Source of the DNA: Branchiostoma lanceolatum
Taxonomy: Eukaryota > Chordata > Leptocardii > Amphioxiformes > Branchiostomatidae
Direction of reading: 5' to 3'
DNA length: 64,000 nt
Assembly (NCBI RefSeq): GCF_035083965.1
Contig: NC_089738.1
Coordinates: 7,981,734-8,045,733, forward strand
Part shown: positions 37,047 through 56,060 of the stretch, piece after piece
Numbering within the stretch: position 1 is the stretch's first letter
Layout: the number at the start of each line of letters is the position of its first letter
Notes under the pieces: model-generated
Seen by the model: only the letters and a program-made list of their open reading frames with translations
Databases searched by the model: none
Told to the model about the DNA's origin: nothing
Position numbers and translations under genes: made by a program

Positions 37047-40000
37047 ATGACCATGGGTGACGATGCAGAACACTCTACAGTTGTCTCACTACCACTGCAT
37101 GTCGTCTTGTATCCAGTATTGGACGAGGTACGTCGTTTCAAAACACAATTTATACTGTTAGAGATTTTCCCCGTACACGTATCATATATAGTGTACTAGT
37201 AATTAAGGGCGTTTTCCGTCTTCGTGACACACTAAAAATAAACATCCAAATTTTGTTTGCCAGAAACAAGATATCCCTGTAGTCCTGCAGACAAATATAC
37301 ACGATATTTATAGGTTATAGATTTAAACTCTTTCTCAACATATATAGCATAGTGCAAGTAAAATTCTATCAGTGTTAATTTACTGTACTTAATACTGTAT
37401 AATTAAGTCATAGTTGTTAGGGTAGTGATATAATTTTGTATTTCTCACATTTTCACCTATTACGTCTCAAGTGATATGTAGTAATCGTCACATTAGCAAG
37501 CCTTACTTGCGGAAAATATGGAAAAATGCTTTGCAGTTGTAAAACTTAAAGGGAACCATAATTTTGCATTGTATCCATTCCACTGTTGCTAACAGAATTA
37601 AGGTAAATGATCTATAGACTTACAAATATGGAGATTTGTTAAAGATTGTGGCAAGTTTGGTGTAGCATAATTTTTGTAAAATAGAAAATCACCCAAGCTT
37701 TCAGTTTCATAAATTATAAACCGGTAATAATCTACCGTCCATTTAGTATAAAATATATTTTGAATTGTTTTGGATATTGTTGTTTTGTTCCCGGAAAGTA
37801 TTGAAGTAGACGTCATCTATCTAACGTTGCATAAAGTATGATTCTATTTCGATATGCTTGATTTTTACACTTGTACATAGGCAACTTGCCACATTGCAGG
37901 CTGTTTTGTACAATATACTGTTAACAACAGTTTTTATAAAGGAGTTTTTTTCTAAAATTCTATTTAAAAAGGGGACAAATGTTGGATATTCTAGATAGTA
38001 GAGTATTATAGATACAGAAAAATACATATGACTGCGCCACTGGGCAATCTACTAGTAGTAGGAGGCCAACATGTATGACTATGAAATATAAACAATTTTG
38101 GTTTTCTGTTTGATATAGAAAAGTACAGTTTTTCAGCAGAAATTGAAAAAAACAAACATAGTATTTCTATTTCTATTTCAGATAAGTTAGCTTGTAGTAG
38201 TACCAATGCTATTGACATCATTCATTATACATGTAGGAAAAATTCTACATACATGTATAACTTCCTTTGCAAGCAATGGGACCCATGTGTCTAGTACTAG
38301 TAGACCAATCTCTATTGACGTCATTGCTTGTTTTTGTTATTGGACAAAGTGAGACCTATCTAGACTTAAAGAGAACAATCAATATATCAATATATTGATA
38401 TCCATCCATCATATTTGATACCAAGATGAAGGAAAGTAGTTTTAATATGAACTGACAGGGTCTGTTATAAAAATAAATAAAAATTGCTATGGCAACATAG
38501 AGCATTTGCATATATGACTAACTACTAGTACATTTGTATGTTTTTGTTGTTCAAAGTTTCAAACATTCAAATTTTAAGGGACATTTGTTAAATACCCTTT
38601 GTAACTTCATGCTTTTGCAAAACATCTAAGTATCATTTTATTATTGGTGAAAGAAATGGTGAGAAAAGATACTAAATGTCTTATTTGAATCTCTTAAGTC
38701 TTATATAACAATAACTTGCATTTGTTTACATGGACTTTTGTTTGTTATTTTGGCTGTATGCAGTCCAAAGGTCTGTGCCCTAGAAGAGGGTATTTTTGTT
38801 AGGGCCAAGGACTAAGATTAAGAGGCAGCAACTTTGGTGCCATATTATGATTTTTTTCATAATCATATCCTGATTGGTATATGTAATCTTTTTATTTTTT
38901 TCAAATCAGAAATATAGTGAAGTTGAAGTATCGATCCGAGAAGCAAGAAATTAAAGCATTGTGGCTAAGTTAGAACAATTACTAAAAGGTGCCGTTGATT
39001 GGTGAACTGTTTCATCATTGTCTATTTGTTGTTGTTGTTCTTAAGGTTCAGAAAAAGGATGCAGCAGCCGCACAGACACTCAGGGCAGCGTTTAACAAGG
39101 TGAGAGAGAGAGAGAGAGAGATGTTTTTATTTATAACCTTAAGATGTCATGCAATTAAATGTACATTACAACATTTGTACACAAGAAGTATGACTATGAG
39201 TTGATGAGCTATCATAATTTAATGGTGTTTGGTGTTTTCAAACTGTGTCGCAAGATGACCTTTCCATCACAGGGTTTCACTTTGTGAAGGAGAATTTGAC
39301 TAGGTTTAGGTCTAAATTAGAACAGGGCTGTCTCCAGTTTTAATTTTTTTCTGTCCGACTCATTGTTTGTAACCCATGTTGTTGATTTTTGTTGTTACAT
39401 TGAACTAAATTGGTCATTTTATCTAAGCTTACGAAAATAAATTTCATTTCAAATTTATGTCATGAAGTTTTGATTTTTTGGACGGACAATTTGAATTTTT
39501 TTCCATCCCTGTTACAAGCTAATCTCCATCCTGTGACGGGGGGACAGGTCCCGGAGATAGCTGTGGTTTAGAACATAGATTATTTGTTCAAGTGATGCAA
39601 AAATGTTAGATATACCATGACATTTCAAGTTGTATACAGATCTAGAAGAGGGCAACATTCATAAGATTGGCGACTATTTTCAGCGATAAAAGATATGTAG
39701 CCTGAATTCAATCAAGCCTCTTGTGACCGCTCGTGGCCCTGTAACCAACTCGCAACCCACCGCGGGGAGGGGAGAGAAACCCCCGGACAGCTGGAGTTTG
39801 CGTTATACAGACTAAAAGATATGAGTCAGATAATACAGTTTTGAAAGGTCATGTGTCATATATGTTCCCTTAAAGTTTATAGGTATGTTTTCCCAAATAA
39901 ATGAGCTTGCCTTGTAGAATGCAGCCTAGCAACGTTCTACTTGCAGACTGGATGCAAATAAAACACATACTCAGTATGAAACGTTATCATACTTAAAAGA

Positions 40001-43000
40001 GCTGTTTCAATTGCTAGATACAGGCATAACATTTGTGTATCTAACAATAGTTTTGAAAATAAGCAGATTTCAATACATTGTACAAATATAAATTCATAGT
40101 TGCTACAAAGTCAAGTTGACTTGTGTTTAGAAGATGAAAATACTAATGTTCCATGGTTGTACGCTGTTGGAACTGAAAGGTATTTGGCTCACTGGTAGCG
40201 AGGCATGTTGAGCCACCTTTCTTACCCTGGCTGCCTGTGCTAAATTAGACGTGCGAACACAAGTCCATATTGGGCGGGGCATTCAAGTCCAAAGCCATTA
40301 TGGTAAAACCTGCTTATCAATGGGGTTGGGTGGGATAGGCCTTTTGATGTAGGTAATATAAACATTGGCTGCGGCTTGGCTGTGAAGCTAGGGTGGTTAT
40401 TTTAGCTGGAAGATTCAAATAGACCAGCAAAATTGTTAGCCGTATTGGTTTAGCTGTCGCACCAACTGGTCTATACACTGCCAGTTGGGGAGTTGTTAAG
40501 CTAATTTGACTGGATTTCAGGCCAACAAAATAATTGCTACAACCACAAACATTACAGGCAAGTTTTGTTATCAGCTTTTAACATGACATCATGCTGGTTT
40601 TTTTTCAAACTGGAAGAGTCAGACCTAAATTTTGGATGTGTTGTGACTAACATATACATGAGATATCAAAACCAGAAGTTCTGCTGCAGTACCATAGAAA
40701 GCTGCTGGGGTTCTAAGATTCTACTCATTTTTAGGTCTCAATAAGACATACCCACATATCAAGTATCAAGACAATCCCTCCAGGCAGTCTCGAGTTATCG
40801 TGGTGATAGACAGACAGACGGAACAACAAACATAACCTTCTCAGCGAAGGTAATGATTCAGATTTACTTAAAGCAACATCCATAGCCAGGTTTAACCATC
40901 CAAGATGGCCGACAATACTTGCTCCATAGTCACAAAGTGCAAACACTCTTCACATGCTATGTTTTTGTGTCTTTATTTTTCAGGCTGAGCGAGAGAACCC
41001 TGGTTTGACCCAGGAAGTGATTATGGGAGTTCTACGGGGTCAGGGGTCAGATGTCAACCTGGTAGAAAGCCTACTAAGGATGTCTGCCGACGATTGTGAA
41101 GGTAGTGTTAAAAGTTTTTATTCCAAGCTATACCATTATGAAAGTAAAATATGATAGTAAGAAATATTATGCCCCCTCCTCTTCTTTCTATGTCTTCAGC
41201 ATAAAATTAAAACTCTTTTTGGATTAGAAAAAATCCCGACTTCCACATTAAATGTTAAGTCTTGGCTTCCACAAAACATATTATTGCCTTGGTACAGCTT
41301 TGAAGCAAAGTTTGCAAATAGGGTGTGGCTTGTGTACTTTGTACTCGCTTGTTTTATTTTTAGGTAATCAATGATGTGTAGTGTAAACATATATGATGTA
41401 ATCTACAAAGTACGTATTACATTTATTTACATCCAAGGGTTGCTGCAACCGGATACTGTGATGTTTGAGACTTTCAGTATTACAGTATTACTGTAGCTAT
41501 ATGTAATAGTCTTATTAGACTAGCCATTCTTGGAGTAAAAAGGTAAAGATATAGGTAGTCCTATAGCCTTTTTGAGGCTGTAGGGGCAGTGGGTTGTTAT
41601 CCACTGTGTCTAGGGTACAGTATTGGAAGGTGAAGCCTAACCCTCTCCTTTTACCACCTTTTACATCCCCAACTTAAGTCAGGTACCCATTTTTACACCT
41701 GAGTGGAGGGAGGAAAGTGACAAGTGTAAAATGCCTTTCCCAAGGATACAACGTATAGCTGGGAATGCCAGAAATCGAACATGTGACCCCTTGATCTTGG
41801 GTCCGCTAGCGTAGCCACTACATTTTTGGAGTAGTTAGGTCATTTTGTATGTGTGTAACAGAAAGTTGCATTTGGTGATTTTGTTCTTGTTCCCAGAGTA
41901 CTCTCTGCATCGTCCGGAGAGGGAGTTTGTTCGTCTCAACGACAGGGCGCGGACGCTGAAACAGATTCTCAGTAAAATCCCTGACGAAATCAACGACAGG
42001 TCCAAGTTCCTACAAACAATAAAGTAAGTATCCCCACGCTTCGTATTTCATACTGTTGACTGCAAGTCTTAGAACAAAGTACATTTTATGTATTGAAAAC
42101 CATTAGCAAATGCGTACACCTTAGAATAGACTTGTCCCTGTAGCGCAACTAGTAGCAGCTTCACGGTTGAGCTCCTGATTCCAATAAGATGCTAACCGGG
42201 AGACCTGGTTCAAATCCTGGGACAGGACATCTCGGTTGGGGCTGCACCCATCTTTCGGATTAGGGAAGTAAAATGGGGGTCACATGTTTGAGAAGGTGCC
42301 AGGCTTTAGCATGTCAAAGGGGAAGTACTAGCAACCCCTTCCTGTTAAAATCTACCCTGCCAAAGAAACAGCAAGGAAACTTGCTGACCTGCATGTATGT
42401 GCCACTAGGCACTACTACAAGGCAAACAACAACATAAAATATACATGAATGATCAAAGAAATTGGAGTCAAAGAATTAATTACATGAACAGTAATTTTCA
42501 TATTTTATTAAAAAGATGTTTGATTAGTCTGGGAAATATGTGGATGTGTTTTTCATATTCATTGTGTTGTGTTCACAAAACTGTGTGTATTATCTTAAAC
42601 TAAATATAAAATTGTATTGTATAGAACTAGACATTAAAAATTTTTTATTATTGCATTTAGCACTGTTTTAGTTATGTTTCAGATTCCAGTTTTTCTATGG
42701 CCTAAAGCTCCGTTTGACTTATTTTCAGGGACATTGCCAGTGCGATTAAGGAACTTCTGGACGCTGTCAACGAAGTCTTTAAAAGTCAACAGAGTCTTCA
42801 CATACAGGGGCATAAAAAGGTAAGGGAGGCCTCATTGTTCATGCGTGTGGGAGAATTATTCAAGGGGAGACTCATTTTGTATGTGTATAGGCCGATTGCA
42901 TATCCCCGCCCACCACCGCCAAAACGTAGAAATGCAAAATAAAAACATAAAATACCCCAAAAAACAGATTGGCGTACTACTGATTGGAAGCAATTGATAA

Positions 43001-44314
43001 TAGTTATCCAGTTGCTTGAGTAACTGTTTTTTTGGTGTATCTTATTACCTGGATGTCTAACTTTCATCAACCTACAAACATAAAATGTTACACGGACATG
43101 CAACCACACTCTCATTGGTCGAACCGCTAATTGTGATGGACAGTCAGGATCGGTCTACTGTGCATGATTGTCAACATTTTAGAGGAAATCATTTGCAGTA
43201 AAGCTTCAAATAAAGCATAGGCATTTGATGTGATTCTATCCTTGATTCTCTAAACCTTACTCTTAGAGTTAGGATATTCAACAATTGTTCTTTGTTCTGC
43301 TCTATGCACTAATCTTAATAATTAATATCTAGTAGCAAATTGTAGGAAGTGACTTCGTAAGATTTTGTAATGAATGGCCTCTAGATCTTCCAATGCGTTT
43401 GCTAGAAAATGTCTTTGATTCAACAGAATAAACGAAAAGCTACCTTTTTAATGTGCCAAATTTGGTCAGAATTAAACTACACAGCATAGTACTATTAGTA
43501 CTAGTTGACTTGTCCCTTGGTTGTATTTCTAGATTGTTCCTCTCTTGACATAAATGTCTTACATTTTTCCATGTCTCTTACCACAGCAACTTGAGTACCA
43601 GAAGAAGGAGTTTGTGAAACACTCGAAGCACTTCAGTGACACTTTGAAGGGGTACTTTAAGGACGGCAGGTTTGTGCCTCTTATGTTTCTTTCTGCATAA
43701 TTTTGTGAAACATTATATTTTTTTTAGAGTTTATAATATATGATCCTACAGCAGAGCTCAAAATTCATTTTTGGGAATAGGTGCACATGCACTGGTGCAC
43801 CTAACCTAAAACCTAAAGATTTAGGTGCACTGAGAGAATTTTGGGTGCACAACATAGAATAAAGTAGAATGTCAGCAAAACACAATTACAAACCCCCTCT
43901 CATATTTGTTGCATCACTTTTTCTGATTTGTGTTGCAAAAAATTATCGGAAAATGGATAATAATGTTGTAGTATGCCAAAGTCAATTCCAAAGTCAAAGA
44001 AGACGATGTGAAGGAACAAATATATTCTTATTTAGTATACCGTATTATGTGTTCAGTCATTTGTTCAACCTTCCTTATCACTTAGATTTTATGGTGTAGG
44101 CAACTCTTTTGCCTACCGTTTGTTTTCTTTGCATGCTCACAACAATTTTGTGGTGGCCAGAGGATGTCATCCATATATTTAAATCAACATGGCCTAATAT
44201 TGTGCTACTATTTGTGATTCCAGGGAAGTCAGTGTGTTCCAGAGTGCGAATCGTCTCATCCACCAAACCAACGTCATACTGCTCACCTTCAAAAACATCG
44301 TAGGAAGGGCATAG
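37047..44314 (+). CDS. PDCD10: Programmed cell death protein 10 (CCM3)
   Basis: Seven exons: 37047-37127, 39046-39099, 40984-41101, 41897-42023, 42729-42819, 43587-43669, 44224-44314. The 645 nt encode 214 residues (human 212), phases all agree, stop TAG at 44312. Role from the family: an adaptor in STRIPAK complexes that binds GCKIII kinases (MST4, STK24/25) through its N-terminal dimerisation helices and CCM2, paxillin and phosphoinositides through its C-terminal FAT-homology domain. Seen here: [108 protein letters not shown] and [20 protein letters not shown] chose the ATG at 37047 because it gives [10 protein letters not shown], like the vertebrate start; the next ATG two codons on is possible. 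Conservation is very high. Confidence 0.97.
37128..39045. other. PDCD10 intron 1
   Basis: About 1.9 kb of AT-rich intron. Small repeats occur but no exon, RNA gene or long open reading frame was recognised. AGTACTAGTAG-type phrases near 38050 and 38297 recur, and a short ATATCAATATATTGATAT palindrome lies near 38386. Confidence 0.4.
39102..39121 (+). repeat. (GA)n microsatellite inside a splice donor region
   Basis: About nine GA units begin two bases into the intron after PDCD10 exon 2 (donor GTGAGAGAG), so the donor consensus is partly made of the repeat. Confidence 0.85.
39123..40983. other. PDCD10 intron 2
   Basis: No exon recognised. Holds a dispersed repeat at about 40650-40860 (same family as 29560-30190, with ATATCAAAACCAGAAGTTCT) and otherwise ordinary AT-rich intron. 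Confidence 0.4.
41640..41825 (-). mobile_element. SINE-like repeat in PDCD10 intron 3
   Basis: CCATTTTTACACCTGAGTGG and AAATCGAACATGTGACCCC match the SINE at 12825-13015 in order and spacing. The minus strand has a weak B box-like GGTTCGATTT equivalent. In intron 3. Confidence 0.5.
42125..42440 (+). mobile_element. tRNA-derived SINE in PDCD10 intron 4
   Basis: The head has CTGTAGCGCAACTAGTAGC (A box-like) and CTGGTTCAAATCCTGGGAC (B box-like). The body has TCGGTTGGGGCTGCACCCAT and a GTGCCACTAGGCACTACTAC-type end. A related body occurs near 55286-55395. Confidence 0.65.
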
Positions 44315-44459
44315 CAACGTCAGAGCGGGGGCGGATGGCAAAGCATTGTGGGATAGAATACGCCGACTCCCTGTCGGAAGTGGAGGTTGTTATCAATCTG
44401 CATGACACAACCGGGGCTAGACCACTCCATCTGTAGGGGTGGACAAAATATCCTTCATC

Positions 44460-44653
44460 TACTGTAAATGCGTTTAAGTTTGCGGCGATTTAATTTTGCT
44501 GTAGGGAGAAAATGGAGTGTTGGCGGCGGTTTTACGTTTTCTATTAAAACAAAGGGGTAGGCGGGCAGGAGACAAAACAAGCATGTTGTGTTTTGAGGTG
44601 ACCGCGAAAACCGTGAAATTAAAATCACAGCAGAATTAAATGCATTTAGAGTA
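44460..44653. mobile_element. MITE of the TACTGTAAATGC family
   Basis: Left end TACTGTAAATGCG, right end the inverse of TACTCTAAATGCA, 194 bp, with the family's 'gtttgcggcgatttaa' and 'accgcgaaaaccg' phrases inside. It lies about 145 bp beyond the PDCD10 stop, so it may be within the 3' UTR. Confidence 0.7.
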
Positions 44654-47485
44654 TTCCCATGCTTTTGTAATCATCAGTACATGCACATATGCCTTATTGG
44701 CTAAAGGAATAACAGTGCAAAATTGCCCCCTCAAGTATTGTACATTTGACCCTGAAAAATATGCAAACAAATCTTCAATTTTGGAGATTGGAGACTGGAC
44801 TTGTTCCTTCTTAGAAATTTTCAACGCAGATCTGTAAATAACCCGAGAACCTTGCCTCACAAGAAAGCTTCTTACATTTTGCACTGATTTTGCAAACCAG
44901 AAAAAAGTGGTGTGGGGGTCACATGAAAAGCTCCCCCGTGCAGGTTGATAACAAATTGGAACTGAAGTCTTGTTTCGCCTTAACATATTGAGTCCACATG
45001 GGTGTAGAGTATAGGAAAGCCCACAGAAGTTGTAAATTAATATAGGGTGGACATGATATTGATAGTATATTCTTATGATGTATGTATTCTATGAAAACAA
45101 GACTATGCTTGTAGCTTCTACATGTACATGTACCTCAGTTGTGATTTTATTGGTAGAGAGAGGGGTCTGTGAACATGGAACTATGTCCATACTCGTAGTT
45201 GTATCTTGTTGTCTTAACAAATAGAGTCTTACTAATACAAAATATCATATTGTGAATCCGGGAGAAGGGGAGATTTAAAACTTATGTAAGACCTTAGGTT
45301 TTTTTTTAGGCATAATTGTTGTGTACAGTTTCTAAATACATGTAAATGTCTATTACACTTGTCCATGTAGCCTGGGTAGAAATACATGTATTCTGTCATT
45401 ATGAAAGAATTGTACAGTTTCAATTATTTAATCAGCACACACATCTTTGTAGCAATGCTCGTTTAATTGTTGTCACTACAATATTTCTGTAGGCTGTTTT
45501 TTTTTGTCGGCAATGCACAATGCACTGGAGTGCAACGCTTTTGTACTATGATAGACTGCTACGGAAAAATGTGATCGTTCATCATTTGAAAGCTTCTAAA
45601 TTCTAGCAAATGTCTTATCTTTTGAGAGGTATGTATGTCTAAGATTGAATTTGAAGGGTGTACTCAAGAAAGATGACTTGTAGTTTTTCAGAATTATTTT
45701 GACATTGACTGGATTTTTAATTGACTTCCCCCATGACCCTTTTTTGATGTTATACAGCAATTGTATAGACAGGGGGGTGTTCACATTGCACCATTGCTTT
45801 GGGAATGCTTCAGACATTGGGCACTAGTTGAAATATTGAACTAGTTGAAGAGGCAGTCATTCCTTTCTTTCAGTTTCTCTTTAAATTTATTTGTTTAAAA
45901 GAAATCTTGCCATCTCTGTTGGCTTTTAAAATAGTTTTCCTGTGGCACCCACCACTAAGACTCATGAATAAATTCATGTTAAAAGTGTTCACTGAAAATT
46001 ACATGTTGAAAGAAATGTGCTCAACATAAAGAGTATCTTGGTTGAAATGGTCAGCTTATTTTTCTTTTCATATTCTATATAATTTCTATTCAATTGCATT
46101 GACAGTGTGTGCTTATGCATTGTAGCGAGTGTTGTGCAAAACAGATGTGGCAAAATATTGAATTTCCCAAGCTTGTAAGTTTCCCTGTCAATGTTCTTAT
46201 TTATCCAAAGCCTAGGATGGTTGCAAAGTTGTAGAAAGAGCATCTTTTGAGCAATATCTCCTCGCACTAGTGAAGAAACAGTGGTGTAACTTATGCTAAA
46301 TTATAAGTGGTGCATTACATGACAGGTTGGTCTAGTGGATAAGGTGTCATACATGTAGCTGTATTGTGTTTTTTCTTTGGCCAGTTGTAGTTGTGTCATT
46401 GGTGCTTGGGGAATGGCAACAAGAAGCATTGTTTTATGCAGAAACAAACATTTCTTTACAAAAACATGTAAGAAATTTGCAGTTAATTAACTGATGAATG
46501 TCATTTCTGTCAACTTTCAAACACGTTCTAACTATTTTGCATTTACGTGCACTCCTTTGAATGCATTAAATGTGTATCTATTATATTTGAACGGGTTCGA
46601 AGGTGGCCCGAAATGGCATATGTCAACCCTGTACTACAATGCAGTTTTAGTGTCATATAGAGCTTCGCTTCGCTGGTTTTTGTCCTTGTCTGTCGGAGTT
46701 TCTTTGATAACATTCCAAGAGAACTTGTCCGCTGGAAAATAAACGGGTTGTGAAACACACATTACTTAAAAATCATTGCCAACTGTGTAATTTTACTGAT
46801 CTGAGTAATACATGTATTTTGTTTGAACACTAATTTGAAAATAAAGGAAAAGGAGACAACTTTCAGTGTTTTTTGTTTGTTTTATACTTAGCATTGTCAT
46901 ATGACGTCAGTAATCTATTATGAACAAGAAAATGCCTACTATGTAGTATGTAGTACGCTGGATTTCACTCAAATCTTTCACCCACAATGTATGTCTGGAA
47001 GATTTATATATTATATGTGCGTTCCCTTTCTAGGCACATTTGTTAATGTCATCACAGCAGCAAATATTCAAACTCTAGGATTAGTTACCTTCACCAGAAG
47101 GTTATGTTTTTGGGATTGTGTGTCTGTGAGAACACTATATACATGTAACTCCAGAATGGTTACAAGTGTGGATTGGCTGCTGACACACTGGGACAAATAT
47201 TCCCTTGCTGCCACCACCTGTCCCCAGGGGCCCTACAGTGGTCAAAACACTTTGACAAAGGGTTAGGGCAGACAAAACCTGTGACTTGGTGGAAACAGGA
47301 GTTTTACTTTTAAAAGTTTTACTTCATTGTGTTGTCTGGAAGACCTCTCACCACCCGCAGAATTGAACAACATGAAGATTTTACATTTTGGCAAAGGTAT
47401 GGGTTCCTGGAACTTAATTTTTTCATGTACTTTTGGCAGTTTTCATCTGGAAGGATCGTTTTCTCAGTGTCAGCAAAGCTAGACT
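44654..47485. other. Intergenic between convergent PDCD10 and MUT
   Basis: About 2.8 kb, AT-rich. No gene, RNA gene or conserved exon was recognised. It includes the 3' UTRs of both genes. AATAAA occurs at several places (for example near 45967 and 46842) but too far from the PDCD10 stop to assign with confidence. Confidence 0.4.
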
Positions 47486-53824
<6,339 letters not shown>

Positions 53825-54521
53825 TCTGCTGGTAGAAACAGCAGAAAAACAGAGTTTCTCTTCCAGATGATCGTCAATCTGTGACCTCGTGTGTTTTCGT
53901 CAGATGTACACAGCTTATGGTGATGTCATAATTGAGGGTCTGCATGAAGGATACCGACAACGCGAATCCCTTACATTTTTCGCTAAAATCACGGTTAAAA
54001 TCAGGGAAGGTAATACTTTTGCGTAAGTTTAGCGAAAATTTTATCACTCGCTAAGAATAATAAGAATGAGACAGTCTTTTAATTACAGGAAATCAAAATA
54101 GCCTACGGAAAGGAACATGCAGACCCTCATAAACACAACAACAGACAGTCCAGTTTCGGTATTATTCCTCTGAAATTAGCTACTGATGACCCTATTTCAA
54201 TTAATAGAAAATTATCGTTATTCTCTGATAAATATCATTTTACGGCTATCTTTTTGATAATATTGTACAAGCCCCGCCCCCACTACGCCCTTTCGTGTGT
54301 GTATCACGTGATGTATGACGCAATATTCCCCAAAATTAGAACCAGACAGATCACCTGCTAGTGGGCGGGAGTGTTGGGTGTCCCTGCCAAAAATTCCATA
54401 ATTCCGGCAAATTCCAGCTGATTATCCTTTTCTAACTGATCCGCATATTTGTAGGATCCTTGACGGAAGGAAAGGGTTCGGTCTGTGCTGCTGTCGTCTT
54501 ATTTATTCCAAGAAAAACGTC
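53825..54521. promoter_or_regulatory. Divergent promoter region between MUT and an ACSL 5' noncoding exon
   Basis: The MUT start codon faces left at 53824. On the plus strand a good donor (ACGTCG then GTAAGTT) ends a probable noncoding exon at 54521, which would join the ACSL acceptor at 58901-58902. TCACGTGA, a palindromic bHLH-zip E-box, is at 54304-54311 and is followed by TGTATGACGCAAT. Both transcripts are inferred, not shown. Confidence 0.45.
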
Positions 54522-54772
54522 GGTAAGTTGCATATTTTTTTGTGACGACGTGACACCATGCCGTTGTTTTGATGATGTGATGTAAACTTGTACGTCATAT
54601 TAAACGTTCAAGATCGGTGTCACTAATTTCTCCTCATGATTTCCTCAAGAACTTGATTTTGCATTTATAAATTATGCTCTTTCAAGCAGAAATTCGAGCA
54701 AAATATAAAATATGACGGATCGGTATCGCTTCCTGTTTTTGGACACGTAAGCTTTCAGCTGCTTTATGAAAA

Positions 54773-54981
54773 TACTGTAAATGCCTTTAAGTTCGCGGGG
54801 ATTTAATTTCGCGGTAGGAAATAAAATGGAGTGTTTGCGGTGTTTTTTTTATTTCGTGGTTGAAACAAGGAGGTTGGCAGGCAGAAGACAGAAAAATTTG
54901 AACAAGCACTTTTGCTGCGTTTTGATTTCACGGTAAAGATGTTACATTTGAACCACCGCAAAAATGTGAACAGTTACAGTA
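54773..54981. mobile_element. MITE of the TACTGTAAATGC family
   Basis: 209 bp, left end TACTGTAAATGCCTTTAAGTT, right end the inverse of TACTGTAACTGTTCACATTT. The interior has the TTCGCGGGGATTTAATTTCG block shared with 44460 and 53026. It lies in the presumed first ACSL intron. Confidence 0.75.
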
Positions 54982-55285
54982 TTGCAGCTTGGATGCATGC
55001 TGTTTTCTCTCCCCTTGACTTTGGCCTTGGACTCAAATGTGCCTCTGAACGTGAACTAGTACACGTAGAAGCCTAACAAGGGCCAAGGAAGGTGAAACTC
55101 TGTATACATGACCTTCAATTTGCCTGGATGATAATTCAATCAGGGTTTGTTAGTTGGTTAGTATGTTGGCTTTGCTTTCCCCAGGGGATGTGGCAAAGAA
55201 ATAATAAACGTTTTGAAAGTATATCCCCAGATCCAGGATCTTGTTTTAGAGTTAGAAAGATTTGTCGACACAGATGTAGTGGGAG

Positions 55286-55395
55286 ACCCGGTGAGATCCA
55301 AGGAAGGGCATTCTGGTTGGAGCTGCAGTCATCTTTTGGAAGGGACGTAGAATTGGGTGTCATGATTGCAAAGGTGCTTTGAGTATGTTAAAAGG
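55286..55395 (+). mobile_element. SINE body fragment
   Basis: GGGAGACCCGGTGAGATCC, then GGTTGGAGCTGCAGTCATC and TGTCATGATTGCAAAGGTGC, match in order the body of the SINE at 42125-42440. The tRNA-like head is lost. Confidence 0.5.
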
Positions 55396-55575
55396 CATTG
55401 TAACAGCCTCGTTGCTCAGATGGGTGTGACCAACTGATACATACTTCACGTGAAAAATTACTAATATAAGATAGGGTGATTTGACCCCCTGGCAATTCCC
55501 TTTCAAACTGCAGACAACGTCCATGTAAAAGCTCAACAGTGGTCCTGCCATTGCGGAAGTTTTAACTCTTGAAGT

Positions 55576-55616
55576 CCTCATTGTGCATATGTATCAGATA
55601 CATATGCACAATGAGG
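55576..55616. repeat. Perfect 41-bp palindrome
   Basis: CCTCATTGTGCATATGTATC is followed by one A and then its exact inverse. Arms of 20 bp with a single central base; no target duplication seen. Confidence 0.9.
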
Positions 55617-55845
55617 AAATCAGAGGTCGGGTAGTTTAAGTCTGGGTTTTTATCATTTGCAGATGTAATGACAAACCTCAAATGTACAATATGTTTGCAT
55701 ACACTAATGGAACTTCTGATTAACTTCTGATAAGAATTGTCACTGTAAACATTTTAGATAAGCAGCTGGTTGCATGTGAGAAATTCCCTTGCATATAACA
55801 CAAACTAGACATCATCAGTTATCCTTTATCTTAACCAACCCTTAA

Positions 55846-56060
55846 AGGAAGGCCTGCATGGGGGGGTCCCGACAACGCTCTACGCTAAATTCGGAGGGCC
55901 GGCTACGTAATACGCTAAATTCAGAAAGCCTCCCTACGCTCTACGCTAAATTCAGAAAGCCCCCCTACGCTCTACGCTAAATTATGGAGTGGTCGGCAAC
56001 GCTCTACGTAAAATTAAAACGGCCGATTACACTCTACGTAAAAGGGGCATGCAGGCCCTC
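55846..56060. mobile_element. Short TTAA-flanked MITE with iterated TACGCTAAATTC motifs
   Basis: Bounded by TTAA at 55842-55845 and 56061-56064. Inverted ends AGGAAGGCCTGCATGGGG and GAGGGCCTGCATGCCCC. The interior is a run of about eight repeats of CTCTACGCTAAATTC and its TACGTAAAATT variants, with GAAAGCC spacers. Same family as 22042-23616. Confidence 0.75.
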
